Part shown: positions 49,514 to 57,662 of the stretch, one piece after another
Position numbering within the stretch: the stretch's first letter is position 1
How the letters are laid out: the number at the start of each line of letters is the position of its first letter
Assembly: GCA_036788195.1 (NCBI GenBank)
Contig: DAIQNX010000005.1
Span: 54,994-118,993, forward strand
Source of the DNA: CALFXN01 sp937957815
GTDB lineage: Bacteria > Synergistota > Synergistia > Synergistales > Aminobacteriaceae
Length of the DNA stretch: 64,000 bases
Direction: 5' to 3'
The notes under the pieces: generated by a model
Databases searched by the model: none
What the model was told of the DNA's origin: nothing
Seen by the model: the letters and a program-made list of their open reading frames with translations, nothing else
Translations under genes and position numbers: made by a program

Positions 49514-49542
49514 TTGACATGACACAGGAGGGAAGATATAAA
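49514..49542 (+). promoter_or_regulatory. Consensus promoter of the GntR-family regulator
   Basis: TTGACA (49514-49519), 17-base spacer, TATAAA (49537-49542). Transcription should start near 49549, only a few bases before ATG 49556. Confidence 0.85.
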
Positions 49543-49555
49543 ATGACAGCCGTAA

Positions 49556-50260
49556 ATGGATCCATTTTTGTGTCCACAGGAGGCGACGATCCTGAAGGAA
49601 AGGCTTAATGCGGACGAAAGAGCGTTTCGCCACATCATAGCGGCCATTGTTTCCCACAGGGTCCGTCCCGGGGACCGGATCTACGAGCCCGCCCTGTCGC
49701 AGGAGCTCGGGTTGAGCCGGACTCCGATCCGGCATGCGATCAGCCGATGCCTCTCAGAAGGCATCCTCGAGAAGAACAGGGGACAGAAGGGGTATGCCGT
49801 TCCGATCCTGACTCCCGAAGACATGGAACAGGTGTTCCAGGCCCGCGAGGCGATCGAAGGGCAGGCCGCCCGGCTTGCTGCTCTCAAGGGCCTTCCGGAG
49901 GAGATCGAAGAGCTCAGGCTTCTGAACCGCCTGGAGCGTGAAACGTTCGAATCCGCCACGCGGGAGGAATACGCCGAGCTCAACAGGAAGTTTCATTTCC
50001 TCATCGCCTCCATGAGCAGAAACGTGTATCTCGAACGCTACGTGACGCAGGTTTACTGGCGCTCCCAGCTCTATACCTTCTATCTCGGGTGGTTCTATTC
50101 CTTCGGAGTGGAGGGAACGCGGCGCCTGGACCACCACGTCAGTCATCTGGAGCACGCCGGAATCATCGACGCGCTCGAGAGAAAAGATCCCGACGCCGCC
50201 CGCGAACAGATCGTCCAGCATCTCCGGGCGACGTATCACGTGAGGTTTCTTCCCCGCTGA
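49556..50260 (+). CDS. GntR-family (FCD-type) transcriptional regulator
   Basis: A GntR regulator of up to 234 residues. A winged helix-turn-helix (ADERAFRHIIAAIVSHRVRPGDRIYEPALSQELGLSRTPIRHAI..., about residues 19-75) precedes an all-helical FCD ligand domain with the metal-binding type residues ELNRKFHFLIA and HHVSHLEHAGII. The start is uncertain. ATG 49556 is only about 7 bases from the predicted transcript start, while AGGAGG at 49578-49583 sits five to eight bases before ATC 49589 or CTG 49592, which would give a 12-residue shorter protein. It probably controls the downstream symporter and amidohydrolase genes. The effector is unknown, but FCD proteins usually bind organic acids. Confidence 0.86.
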   Translation: MDPFLCPQEATILKERLNADERAFRHIIAAIVSHRVRPGDRIYEPALSQELGLSRTPIRHAISRCLSEGILEKNRGQKGYAVPILTPEDMEQVFQAREAIEGQAARLAALKGLPEEIEELRLLNRLERETFESATREEYAELNRKFHFLIASMSRNVYLERYVTQVYWRSQLYTFYLGWFYSFGVEGTRRLDHHVSHLEHAGIIDALERKDPDAAREQIVQHLRATYHVRFLPR

Positions 50261-50358
50261 GAGAGGTGAGGCCGCGTCGACCGATTCTTCGTTTTGACCG
50301 ATGCTGTTTGCGCGTACTGCCGAAGGCTTCCTGATCTGTCGAAGGAGGGGTCGGTTCC

Positions 50359-50598
50359 ATGGATGTATTCAGCAACGCTTTCGAGAAGAAATGGTTCTGG
50401 GTTTTCACGGTCCTTTTTGTCGTCATTATGATTCCTTTGCCGTTTTTCTACGTCGAACGGTATATTCCGTCCCTTTGGGGACTTCCGCTCTTTATCGTCG
50501 GCTGGACGGTTCATACGCTTGTCGCGATGTTCCTGATCTTCGTTTTTTACATACAGGCGATGAAACGGCCCGAATATCACGAGTTTGACGAAAAGTAG
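50359..50598 (+). CDS. DUF3311-like small membrane protein, symporter partner
   Basis: A 79-residue protein with two membrane helices (VFTVLFVVIMIPLPFFYV and FIVGWTVHTLVAMFLIFVFYI). Small proteins of this kind (DUF3311-like) regularly precede sodium:solute symporters and are thought to be auxiliary subunits. It fits here, ending 12 bases before the symporter gene. Start ATG 50359 with GAAGGAGGGG upstream. The direct role is not shown. Confidence 0.75.
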   Translation: MDVFSNAFEKKWFWVFTVLFVVIMIPLPFFYVERYIPSLWGLPLFIVGWTVHTLVAMFLIFVFYIQAMKRPEYHEFDEK

Positions 50599-50610
50599 GA
50601 GGGAAGCGGA

Positions 50611-52095
50611 ATGGATGCCGTTTCGAAACTGATATCGCCGGTTCCGGGAGTGTTCTTCACGGTTCTCGGCGGGTATTTCGTGATTATGGCGTGGATCGGG
50701 TATGTCGCTTCGAAGAAGACGACGACGCTCGGCGAATTTTTCGTCATGAACGGCAAGGCGGGTGCGGTCGTCAGCGGCCTTGCGTATTTCGCGACGCAGT
50801 ACAGCATGAGCACGTTCATGGGATGCCCGGCGACGTGTTACAAGGTCGGGTATGCGGGACTCACGATTTCAGTCCCCGGGCTCGTTTTCAGCATGATCAT
50901 CCCAGCGCTGCTCATCGGAAGAAAGCTCATCCGGCTCGGGCACAGGTACGGATTCCTGACGATGGCGGACTATCTCGCCGATCGGTACGAGTCCGACGGA
51001 ATCCGCAGCCTTCTCGCGGTCATGATGGTCGTTTTCATGATTCCGCTCATGGGGGCGCAGACGATCGGAGCCGGAATCATCTGGCGGACGTTCACCGGGC
51101 AGCCTGAATGGGTCGGCATCGTCCTGATGGGCGTCATCGTCATTATCTACTGCATGTCCGGCGGCATCAGGGGGGCGATGCTGACCGACGTCATCCAGGG
51201 AAGCCTCATGGTTCTCACGGCGATCTTGACATTCATCATTTCGGTTCGGATCGGCGGGGGGTTCGAAGCGATCAACAGGAAACTGCTCGAAATGAATCCC
51301 GCCTACCTGAGCCACCCAGGCATCGGCGGCGTTTATGGCTGGGGCAACTACGTCTCGATGATCGTCATGTGGAGCTTCTTTTCGATCGGTCAGCCGTCGC
51401 TTTCCACGAAATTTTTCGCCATGAAGGATTACAAGGTCATGTTCAAGGCCGTCATTCTCGGGACGATAGGCATGTGGCTCGCGGCGACGCTCATCGAATG
51501 GGCCGGAGTGAACGCGATCGTGTCGATCCCCGGACTTGAGGGGAAGCAGATCGACTTCGTCGTCCCGCTCATTCTGCAGCAACAGATCAGCCCCGTCTTC
51601 TCTGCGCTTCTCATTGCGGGAATCGTCGCGGCGGGAATGTCGACGATCGACAGCCTGCTCATCGTTTCGACGGGCGCGATCACGCGTGACATCTACCAGA
51701 AGATCGTCAACAAAAACGCCTCCGATGCCGACATATTCCGCCTCTCGCGGTACGTTACCATCGTCATCGGCATCGTGGCGATCGTTTTCGGAATCTCGCG
51801 GCCCGGGACGATATTCAAGCTCGTCCTCTTCGCCTTCGGCGGTCTCGGCATCTGGGCGGCGCCGATCCTGATGGGGATGTACTGGAAACGGGCGACGAAA
51901 CAGGGCGCGATAGCCTCCGTAGTGGTCGGCGTGGCCGTGTACATCGTTATCTCGATGCACTTCAAGTCCTGGGCTCTGGGATTCAATCCCCTTCTCGTTT
52001 CCTGGTGCATCGCGATGCTCGTTCACTATGTCGTGAGCCTCGCGACCTCTCCGAATTCCGAGTCGACAATAAGGCGTCACTTCGAACTGGAGTAA
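50611..52095 (+). CDS. Sodium:solute symporter (SSS family)
   Basis: A 494-residue transporter with about 13 helices. SSS features are YVASKKTTTLGEFFVMNGK, AYFATQYSMSTFMGCPATCYK, a sodium-site helix FSIGQPSLSTKFFAMKDYK, ALLIAGIVAAGMSTIDSLLIVSTGAI and a C-terminal FGGLGIWAAPILMGMYW. It would take up a solute (amino acid, pantothenate, acetate or similar) with sodium. ATG 50611 has AGGAGGGA upstream. It is paired with the small membrane protein before it and followed by a strong terminator. Substrate unknown; neighbours suggest an amide or peptide-derived compound. Confidence 0.91.
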   Translation: MDAVSKLISPVPGVFFTVLGGYFVIMAWIGYVASKKTTTLGEFFVMNGKAGAVVSGLAYFATQYSMSTFMGCPATCYKVGYAGLTISVPGLVFSMIIPALLIGRKLIRLGHRYGFLTMADYLADRYESDGIRSLLAVMMVVFMIPLMGAQTIGAGIIWRTFTGQPEWVGIVLMGVIVIIYCMSGGIRGAMLTDVIQGSLMVLTAILTFIISVRIGGGFEAINRKLLEMNPAYLSHPGIGGVYGWGNYVSMIVMWSFFSIGQPSLSTKFFAMKDYKVMFKAVILGTIGMWLAATLIEWAGVNAIVSIPGLEGKQIDFVVPLILQQQISPVFSALLIAGIVAAGMSTIDSLLIVSTGAITRDIYQKIVNKNASDADIFRLSRYVTIVIGIVAIVFGISRPGTIFKLVLFAFGGLGIWAAPILMGMYWKRATKQGAIASVVVGVAVYIVISMHFKSWALGFNPLLVSWCIAMLVHYVVSLATSPNSESTIRRHFELE

Positions 52096-52107
52096 CACCC
52101 TCTCATG

Positions 52108-52150
52108 AAAGACGACCCGCCTTATTCCCCCGGGGCGGGCCGTCTTTTTT
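52108..52150 (+). terminator. Intrinsic terminator after the symporter
   Basis: Stem aaagacgacccgcc with ggcgggccgtcttt (one mismatch), followed by T6. Confidence 0.9.
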
Positions 52151-52185
52151 CAAGGTGGTTTCGTCTCTCAAAGGAGGCTGGTATC

Positions 52186-52953
52186 ATGTATCTGGAAAAT
52201 ATGACGTGGAAACGTGCCGGAGAATGCATGGGATCATGCCCGCTCGTCCTGATCCCGCTCGGAAGTGTCGAACAGCACGGTCCGATCGGGCCGCTCGGGA
52301 CGGATTTTCTGATTCCCGACGCGTTCGCCCGCAGGATAGAGGAACGTATGCCGGACGACGTCCTCGTCCTTCCGGCCATGCCGTACGGCGTATGTCCGTA
52401 TCACATTGGCTTCGCCGGGACGATTGACATCGGAACGGACGCCCTCACCCTCGTCCTGCGGCGGATAGCGGAAGCAATGATGCGCCACGGGGCCCGGAAG
52501 TTCTTCTTCCTGAACGGTCACGGCGGGAATGGTCCGGCACTCGATGCGGCAGCGCTTTTCATCTATCGGGAGGGCGGACTCGCGGCCGTCGCCGACTGGT
52601 GGAGCATCGCGGGACAGCTGAATCCGGACTGGGTCGGCGGGCACGGAATGGGGCAGGAAGCGTCCATGATGATGTCGATACGGCCTGGAACGGTCGATAT
52701 GGAGACGTTTTTCCGGGGACGCGTCAATCATCTCGGCGACTCGCTGCGAAACACGCATCTGACGCAGGTCAGGTTCGGCAAGGGAACGTTCCGTATCGTC
52801 AGGGACGTGTGCGATGTCGAAACGAGCGGCGCCTTCGGCGGGCCGGATGATCCGGCGAAGGCCTCGAAAGAGTGGGGCGACGAGATGTTTGCGACCATGA
52901 CGGAGTACTTCTGCGACTTCCTGCAGGAGTTTCAGTCGGTTCCGTTGCGGTAG
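52186..52953 (+). CDS. Creatininase-family amidohydrolase
   Basis: A 255-residue creatininase-fold hydrolase. Metal motifs: PLGSVEQHGPIGPLGTDF (His/Glu/Asp ligands), FLNGHGGNGPALDAA, and GGHGMGQEASMMMSI with a His and a Glu. The family opens cyclic amides or cleaves formamide-type bonds (creatinine, formylaminopyrimidine, 3-amino compounds). Substrate unknown. ATG 52186 is used because AAAGGAGG lies about eight bases upstream; the frame runs into the terminator upstream. Together with the symporter and isoaspartyl dipeptidase it may form an uptake-and-hydrolysis set. Confidence 0.87.
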   Translation: MYLENMTWKRAGECMGSCPLVLIPLGSVEQHGPIGPLGTDFLIPDAFARRIEERMPDDVLVLPAMPYGVCPYHIGFAGTIDIGTDALTLVLRRIAEAMMRHGARKFFFLNGHGGNGPALDAAALFIYREGGLAAVADWWSIAGQLNPDWVGGHGMGQEASMMMSIRPGTVDMETFFRGRVNHLGDSLRNTHLTQVRFGKGTFRIVRDVCDVETSGAFGGPDDPAKASKEWGDEMFATMTEYFCDFLQEFQSVPLR

Positions 52954-53017
52954 GAAACGGAGACGGCATCGGCGCCGCCGTTGCGGGTGCCGGTGAGATT
53001 TGACTGCTGGGGGTTGC

Positions 53018-54208
53018 GTGCGATTGAAGAGTCTTCTGATATGCGGTGGAGAAGTGTTTACGCCCGATCCCGCTGGATTGGCTGATATCCTTGTCTTCGG
53101 CGGGACCGTTCATTCCGTGGCCCCGGATATCTCCGGGGAGGCCGTGCGTGGAGTCGATGCGAACGTCCGCGTGATCGACGCCGGAGGGTGTTGCGTCGTT
53201 CCGGGACTTGTGGACCAGCACAACCACATCAACGGCGCTGGCGGCGAAGGCGGACCGGAATTCCGGACGCCTCCGGTGACGGCGGGAACCCTTTTCCGCG
53301 CCGGAATCACGAGCGTCGTCGGGATGCTCGGGACGGACGGGGTCGGGCGTTGCCTGCAGGAACTTCTCATGAAGGCCCTCGGGCTCGATCGGGAAGGCGT
53401 CAGCGCGTGGATCCTCACGGGCGCGTACCAGCTTCCGGGGCCGACGATCACGGGAAGCGCCCTCGGCGATATCATGTTTATCGATAAGGTCATCGGGACG
53501 AAGATGGCTCTTTCGGATCACAGAGGGTCCCATCCTTCAGAAGAGACGATCCGCCGGACGATATCGGAGACACGTCGCGGGGGAATCCTCTCGGGCAAGG
53601 GTGGCATGTCGGTCGTCCACATGGGGTCCGAAAAGACCGGATTCCGTCCCATTTACGATGCCATCGGTGAGACGGACATTCCGCTGACCCAGGTGTTGCC
53701 GACGCATTGCGGCAGGAACCGAGCCCTTCTCGACGAGGCGATCGAATGGGCGCTTCGCGGCGGCTGCCTCGACATCACCACGAGTGGAGGCGGGGGACGT
53801 GCCGGAATCTCGCTGTCGGCGCCCGACGCGGTCATGCGATGTCTCGAAGCCGGAACGCCGCTCGACAGAATCTCGATGAGCACCGATGGGAACGGCAGTC
53901 TCCCGTCGTTCAACGAGCGGATGGAATTCACGGGCATGGACGTCGGAAACCCGGCGAGCCTGCACGACGCGATGGCCGAACTCGTCCTGCGATGCGGGCT
54001 TCCGCTCGGAGACGCGCTTTCTCTGTGTACGCGAAACCCGGCTACGCGAATGCGCCTTCCCCGAAAGGGGGAACTGAAGGCGGGATCGGATGCCGATATC
54101 CTCGTGCTCGAGCGGAACTCCCTGAGCGTCAGGGCTGTCGTCGCGCGCGGGGAGATCGCCTTTCTCGACGGAAAGCTCCTTCGGCGGGGGACGTTCGAAA
54201 GGGAATAG
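53018..54208 (+). CDS. iadA: Isoaspartyl dipeptidase (beta-aspartyl peptidase)
   Basis: A metal-dependent amidohydrolase of about 396 residues, which hydrolyses isoaspartyl bonds in aged peptides. The HxH site reads VVPGLVDQHNHINGAGGEGGP (beta-aspartyl-peptidase signature with GGEGG), carboxylated-lysine type region SDHRGSHPS, HMGSEKTGFRPI, LPTHCGRN and MSTDGNGSLPSFNE with the catalytic Asp. Starts are ambiguous: GTG 53018 (chosen, with GGGGG upstream), TTG 53024 and TTG 53000. The gene follows the creatininase gene by about 65 bases. It may release aspartate for fermentation or repair peptides. Confidence 0.88.
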   Translation: MRLKSLLICGGEVFTPDPAGLADILVFGGTVHSVAPDISGEAVRGVDANVRVIDAGGCCVVPGLVDQHNHINGAGGEGGPEFRTPPVTAGTLFRAGITSVVGMLGTDGVGRCLQELLMKALGLDREGVSAWILTGAYQLPGPTITGSALGDIMFIDKVIGTKMALSDHRGSHPSEETIRRTISETRRGGILSGKGGMSVVHMGSEKTGFRPIYDAIGETDIPLTQVLPTHCGRNRALLDEAIEWALRGGCLDITTSGGGGRAGISLSAPDAVMRCLEAGTPLDRISMSTDGNGSLPSFNERMEFTGMDVGNPASLHDAMAELVLRCGLPLGDALSLCTRNPATRMRLPRKGELKAGSDADILVLERNSLSVRAVVARGEIAFLDGKLLRRGTFERE

Positions 54209-54250
54209 CGCCCCTCCGATTCGCGAGATGAGGGAACGAATCGTCGACGC

Positions 54251-54279
54251 GACAGGCGATCCTTCCGGGATCGCCTGTT
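54251..54279 (+). terminator. Hairpin after iadA
   Basis: Stem acaggcgatcc/ggatcgcctgt with a short loop, about 42 bases downstream of the stop and before the DnaJ-type promoter. No T run, so only a probable terminator. Confidence 0.5.
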
Positions 54280-54321
54280 CGCTTCTGCGGGATTCGGTCG
54301 GCGAGAAATAGGAAACGTCTC

Positions 54322-54370
54322 TTGTAGAATGGGAAAAACACGCTATACTCATATAGGTCAATATAGGTCA
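54322..54370 (+). promoter_or_regulatory. Promoter of the DnaJ-type gene with tandem repeat
   Basis: TTGTAG (54322-54327) and TATACT (54344-54349), spacer 16 bases. Two exact tandem copies of atataggtca follow at 54351-54360 and 54361-54370, 14 bases before the start codon. They may be a regulator site; they do not match the CIRCE element. Confidence 0.6.
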
Positions 54371-54383
54371 AGGATGTGATCGC

Positions 54384-55346
54384 ATGGGTGTCGCCTACAA
54401 GAACTACTATGAGATTCTCGGCGTCGGAAGGGACGCGACCGAAGATCAGATCAGGAAAGCGTACCGGAGGCTCGCGAAGAAATATCACCCGGATGTCAAC
54501 AAGGACCCCGGTGCCGAAGCGAAATACAGGGAGATCAACGAAGCGTACGAAGTCCTCAAGGACCCCGGGAAACGCGGACGTTACGATACGCTCGGCGAAA
54601 ACTGGCAGACCGGGCAGGACTTCCAGCCGCCGCCCGGATGGACGCATCGCGGACCGGGGGGGCAGCCCGGAGACGAATCGTGGGGCGGGTTCAGCGACTT
54701 CTTCCGGGTGATCTTCGGAGGCCAGGGGCAGGGAGGAGTGGATCTCGGCGACATTCTCTTCCGTTCCGGAGGAAGAAGACAGGAGTCCCCAGCCGCCGAA
54801 CTCGAGCTGACTCTCTCGCTTGACGAGGTCATCGCCGGCGGTACGAAGTCGATCGCCTACGAAACTCGGGAGCCAGGACACAACGGAATGATCGTCCCTC
54901 AAAGGAAAACCGTCAACGTGAACCTGCCTCAGGGCGTTACGGAAGGATCGCGTATCCGGCTCGCCGGGAAGGGCCCGGGGGGCGGCGACCTCTACATAAC
55001 GATTCACGTCGACGGAGCCGGATTCACGCTCGACGGACACAACCTCAAAACGACGGTTGCGGTCGCTCCGTGGGAGGCGGCGCTCGGCGGGGTCATTCCC
55101 GTGCGGACGCCGGGAGGACGCGTGGCGATGCGTCTTCCCGAGGGGGCTCAGGGGGGGCAGACGTTCCGTCTCAAGGGAAAGGGGTTGCCGCGACGAAAGG
55201 GGGCCCTTCCGGGGGATCTTCTCGTCACCGTGGAGATCGCGGTCCCGAAATCGCTGACGCCCAGAGAGCGGGAACTCTTCGAGGCGCTCGCCTCGGAATC
55301 GTCTTTCGAACCTCGTCCGGCCGAACGGGTCGAGCGCGCGAAATAG
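54384..55346 (+). CDS. DnaJ-type co-chaperone lacking the zinc finger (CbpA-like)
   Basis: A 320-residue J-domain protein. The J domain is residues about 5-70 (YYEILGVGRDATEDQIRKAY, with the HPD motif in KKYHPDVNKD), followed by a Gly/Phe-rich linker (GGFSDFFRVIFGGQGQGG) and the DnaJ C-terminal beta domain (ELTLSLDEVIAGGTKSI, VTEGSRIRLAGKGPGGGDLYI, LPEGAQGGQTFRLKGKGLP). It lacks the central zinc-finger repeats, so it is CbpA-like. It stimulates DnaK ATPase and binds substrate proteins. ATG 54384 has AAGGATGTG upstream. It converges on pbpC with only 3 bases between stops. Confidence 0.93.
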   Translation: MGVAYKNYYEILGVGRDATEDQIRKAYRRLAKKYHPDVNKDPGAEAKYREINEAYEVLKDPGKRGRYDTLGENWQTGQDFQPPPGWTHRGPGGQPGDESWGGFSDFFRVIFGGQGQGGVDLGDILFRSGGRRQESPAAELELTLSLDEVIAGGTKSIAYETREPGHNGMIVPQRKTVNVNLPQGVTEGSRIRLAGKGPGGGDLYITIHVDGAGFTLDGHNLKTTVAVAPWEAALGGVIPVRTPGGRVAMRLPEGAQGGQTFRLKGKGLPRRKGALPGDLLVTVEIAVPKSLTPRERELFEALASESSFEPRPAERVERAK

Positions 55347-55349
55347 CGA

Positions 55350-57632
55350 TCAATCGAGGGAGAGGGTGTCGCCGTCGTGCCCTCTCCCCCGGGTCTTTCC
55401 GATCCTGACGACCTCGAACGACGTCGTCGCGCTGCTCCCCGCGGAGTCGGTCACCGCCACACGGTGCTTTCCCTGTGCCATCGTCCAGAAGAGAGACCCC
55501 GGATCGGTCTGCTTTCCGTAGAATTCCCCGTCCACGAACCAGAAGAAGGGTCGGACGCCGCCTTCGCACGTGAACGCGATCCGTCTCGAACCGTCACCCG
55601 GCGCGAGATAATAAATCGATTCGGAGAGAGGCGACGTTACGGTCACGCCCTTCGCGCGTACGGTCGCGGAGGTTCTGCGCGCGAATTCCTCGAGTTCCGC
55701 CGGCCATACGACCGCCGTCGCTCCGTCGCGCTGGACGTGGATGTCGCACGGCGTGTTCGGCGAAACCCCGACGATGTACCAATCCTTCTTCGTGTGGGGG
55801 CACAGCGGGGATGGAGGCATCCCCGAAAGCGAACAGACTTCCCGCCGGGAAACCGAATCCGGGGAATCGTACCAGTCGCTGCGTCCTTCCGAAAGGTGGC
55901 GGATGATCTTCAGCGCGGCGGGGGCGGCCGCGTGGAGTCCGACGAGACTCGGGTGGGACGCGGCCGCCGTGTCGCCGACCCAGACCACTGCCGTGTAGGC
56001 GGGAGTGTAGGCCGCCGCCCAGGCGTCCCTCAGGCCGTATGATGTCCCCGTCTTGAAGGCGATGTTTCGTTCTTCATGTCGGAAAACCTCCCGAAAGATC
56101 GGCAGAAGACGTCCCGTATCGCGGAGAATATCCGCGACGATGAAGGTTGCGCCTTCCGAAAAGACCCGCCGGCTCTGCGATGTCCGGAACGACGTCCGGA
56201 TGGAATCCGCTCGGAAGAGAAGCGGCTGACGCCGGATGCCGAGCGTCGCGAGCGTCACGTACCCTTCGAGCATCTCGAGAAGCGTGACTTCGCAGCCACC
56301 AAGGATCAGTGAATCCCCGTAATGGCCCGTGCCATGGACGAGCGACGTGAATCCCGATGTCCGCAGGCGCTGAAGCGCCTCCTCCGCGCCGACGAGCCGG
56401 AGAACGCGGACCGCCGGCGCGTTCAGCGAATCTGCGAGCGCCGTCCGGGTGCTCACGGGACCGCGGTAGACGAGGTCGAAATTCCGGGGGGCGTATCCGG
56501 AAAACGCGAGAGGCGTATCTGCGAGAATCGACGAGGGAGTGAGCAGTCCGTATTCGAACGCGGCCGCGTAGACGAACGGCTTGAGTGCGGAACCGGGCGA
56601 CCTGGGAGCCTGGCCGCAGTCGATCCAGCTCCCCGGTGCGCCGCTGCCGAAGCGGGCGTTGCCGACGTATGCGACGATCTCGCCGGTCCGGTTGTTCGCG
56701 ACGGCTCCGGCCGCGGTGATCGATTGGGGAAGGTCGATGATCGTCTCGGAGAGAGCGTGTTCCAGACGATGCTGCACCGCGGGATCCAGGGACGAGATGC
56801 AGAACGTCCGGCCGGGAGAGCTTCGCAGGAGGAGATTGACGAAGTGGAACGCCTCGTCCGGGATGTTGCCGCGGTTCGCGGGGAGCGCCTCCTGTTCCGC
56901 GAGGTAGGCTTCTTCCGCGCTTACGATTCCCCGGTGTACGAGAAGATCGAGGACGTTCGCCCGCCGTGCCCGGGCGCTGTCGGGATTTCTGTCCGGGCGG
57001 TAGACGGAGGGTCCCTTCAGCATGCCTATGAGAAGCGCCGCTTCGGAGAGCGAAATGTCGGATGCGTTTTTGCCGAAATAGGCGCGGGCCGCCGCTTGGA
57101 CCCCGCGGATGTTTCCGCCGAACGGCGCCCGGTTGAGATAGAGTTCCAGAATCGTATCCTTGCCGAGGTTCCGCTCCATAGAGATTGCCTGGAGAAACTC
57201 GAGCGCTTTTGTCCGTATCGTTCTCGGGCGGGGGATCGAAAGCCGGATGAGCTGGCTCGAAATCGTGGACGCACCTGAGACGACGGTCCCCGATCCGACG
57301 TTCTGGACGATCGCCCGGAAAAGCGCTATCGGATCGACGCCGAAGTGACTCCGGAATCTATGGTCTTCCACTCCGACGGCGACCCTCGGAAGCCACCGGC
57401 CCATCTTGTCGAGCGAAACCGGAACGCAGTACTCGGAAGCTTCCGAAAGGCGGATGGCGAGAGCCCGCTCGTATCGGTCGGTGATGAACGGCGACACGGG
57501 GTATGACAGGATCCGGTCGAGGGGGAGGGGAACGCAATGCACCGCCGCGACGAGCGCGGCGGTGCATGACGCAAAGAGAAACAGGAGAACTGTCGCGAGA
57601 AGCCGCAATTGAAACCGTGTGCGCACCGACAC
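55350..57632 (-). CDS. pbpC: Penicillin-binding protein 1C
   Basis: A 760-residue bifunctional peptidoglycan synthase. One N-terminal helix (LLATVLLFLFASCTAALVAA) anchors it; the glycosyltransferase family 51 domain follows (VEDHRFRSHFGVDPIALFRA, GASTISSQLIRL, ELYLNRAPFGGNIRGVQAAA), then the transpeptidase with SxxK in SPGSALKPF, SxN in ADSLNAPAV and KTG in AFKTGTSYGLRD. A C-terminal BiPBP_C domain is present (VRPFFWFVDGEFYG). These features identify PBP1C. The start is GTG 57632, with a second GTG at 57626 better spaced from CAGGGGG. It lies 30 bases downstream of the alpha-2-macroglobulin gene, the usual partner. Confidence 0.93.
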   Translation of the reverse strand: MSVRTRFQLRLLATVLLFLFASCTAALVAAVHCVPLPLDRILSYPVSPFITDRYERALAIRLSEASEYCVPVSLDKMGRWLPRVAVGVEDHRFRSHFGVDPIALFRAIVQNVGSGTVVSGASTISSQLIRLSIPRPRTIRTKALEFLQAISMERNLGKDTILELYLNRAPFGGNIRGVQAAARAYFGKNASDISLSEAALLIGMLKGPSVYRPDRNPDSARARRANVLDLLVHRGIVSAEEAYLAEQEALPANRGNIPDEAFHFVNLLLRSSPGRTFCISSLDPAVQHRLEHALSETIIDLPQSITAAGAVANNRTGEIVAYVGNARFGSGAPGSWIDCGQAPRSPGSALKPFVYAAAFEYGLLTPSSILADTPLAFSGYAPRNFDLVYRGPVSTRTALADSLNAPAVRVLRLVGAEEALQRLRTSGFTSLVHGTGHYGDSLILGGCEVTLLEMLEGYVTLATLGIRRQPLLFRADSIRTSFRTSQSRRVFSEGATFIVADILRDTGRLLPIFREVFRHEERNIAFKTGTSYGLRDAWAAAYTPAYTAVVWVGDTAAASHPSLVGLHAAAPAALKIIRHLSEGRSDWYDSPDSVSRREVCSLSGMPPSPLCPHTKKDWYIVGVSPNTPCDIHVQRDGATAVVWPAELEEFARRTSATVRAKGVTVTSPLSESIYYLAPGDGSRRIAFTCEGGVRPFFWFVDGEFYGKQTDPGSLFWTMAQGKHRVAVTDSAGSSATTSFEVVRIGKTRGRGHDGDTLSLD

Positions 57633-57662
57633 ATCCCCCTGTTCGTTTCCGACGGAAGCTTC

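Noticed and set aside
49542..49607. A 21-codon ORF with a good ribosome site (AGGAGGG) starting at ATG 49542 before the GntR gene
   Set aside because: Its ribosome site and start lie inside a consensus promoter (TTGACA/TATAAA); transcription should begin downstream of the ATG, so it would not be in the mRNA.
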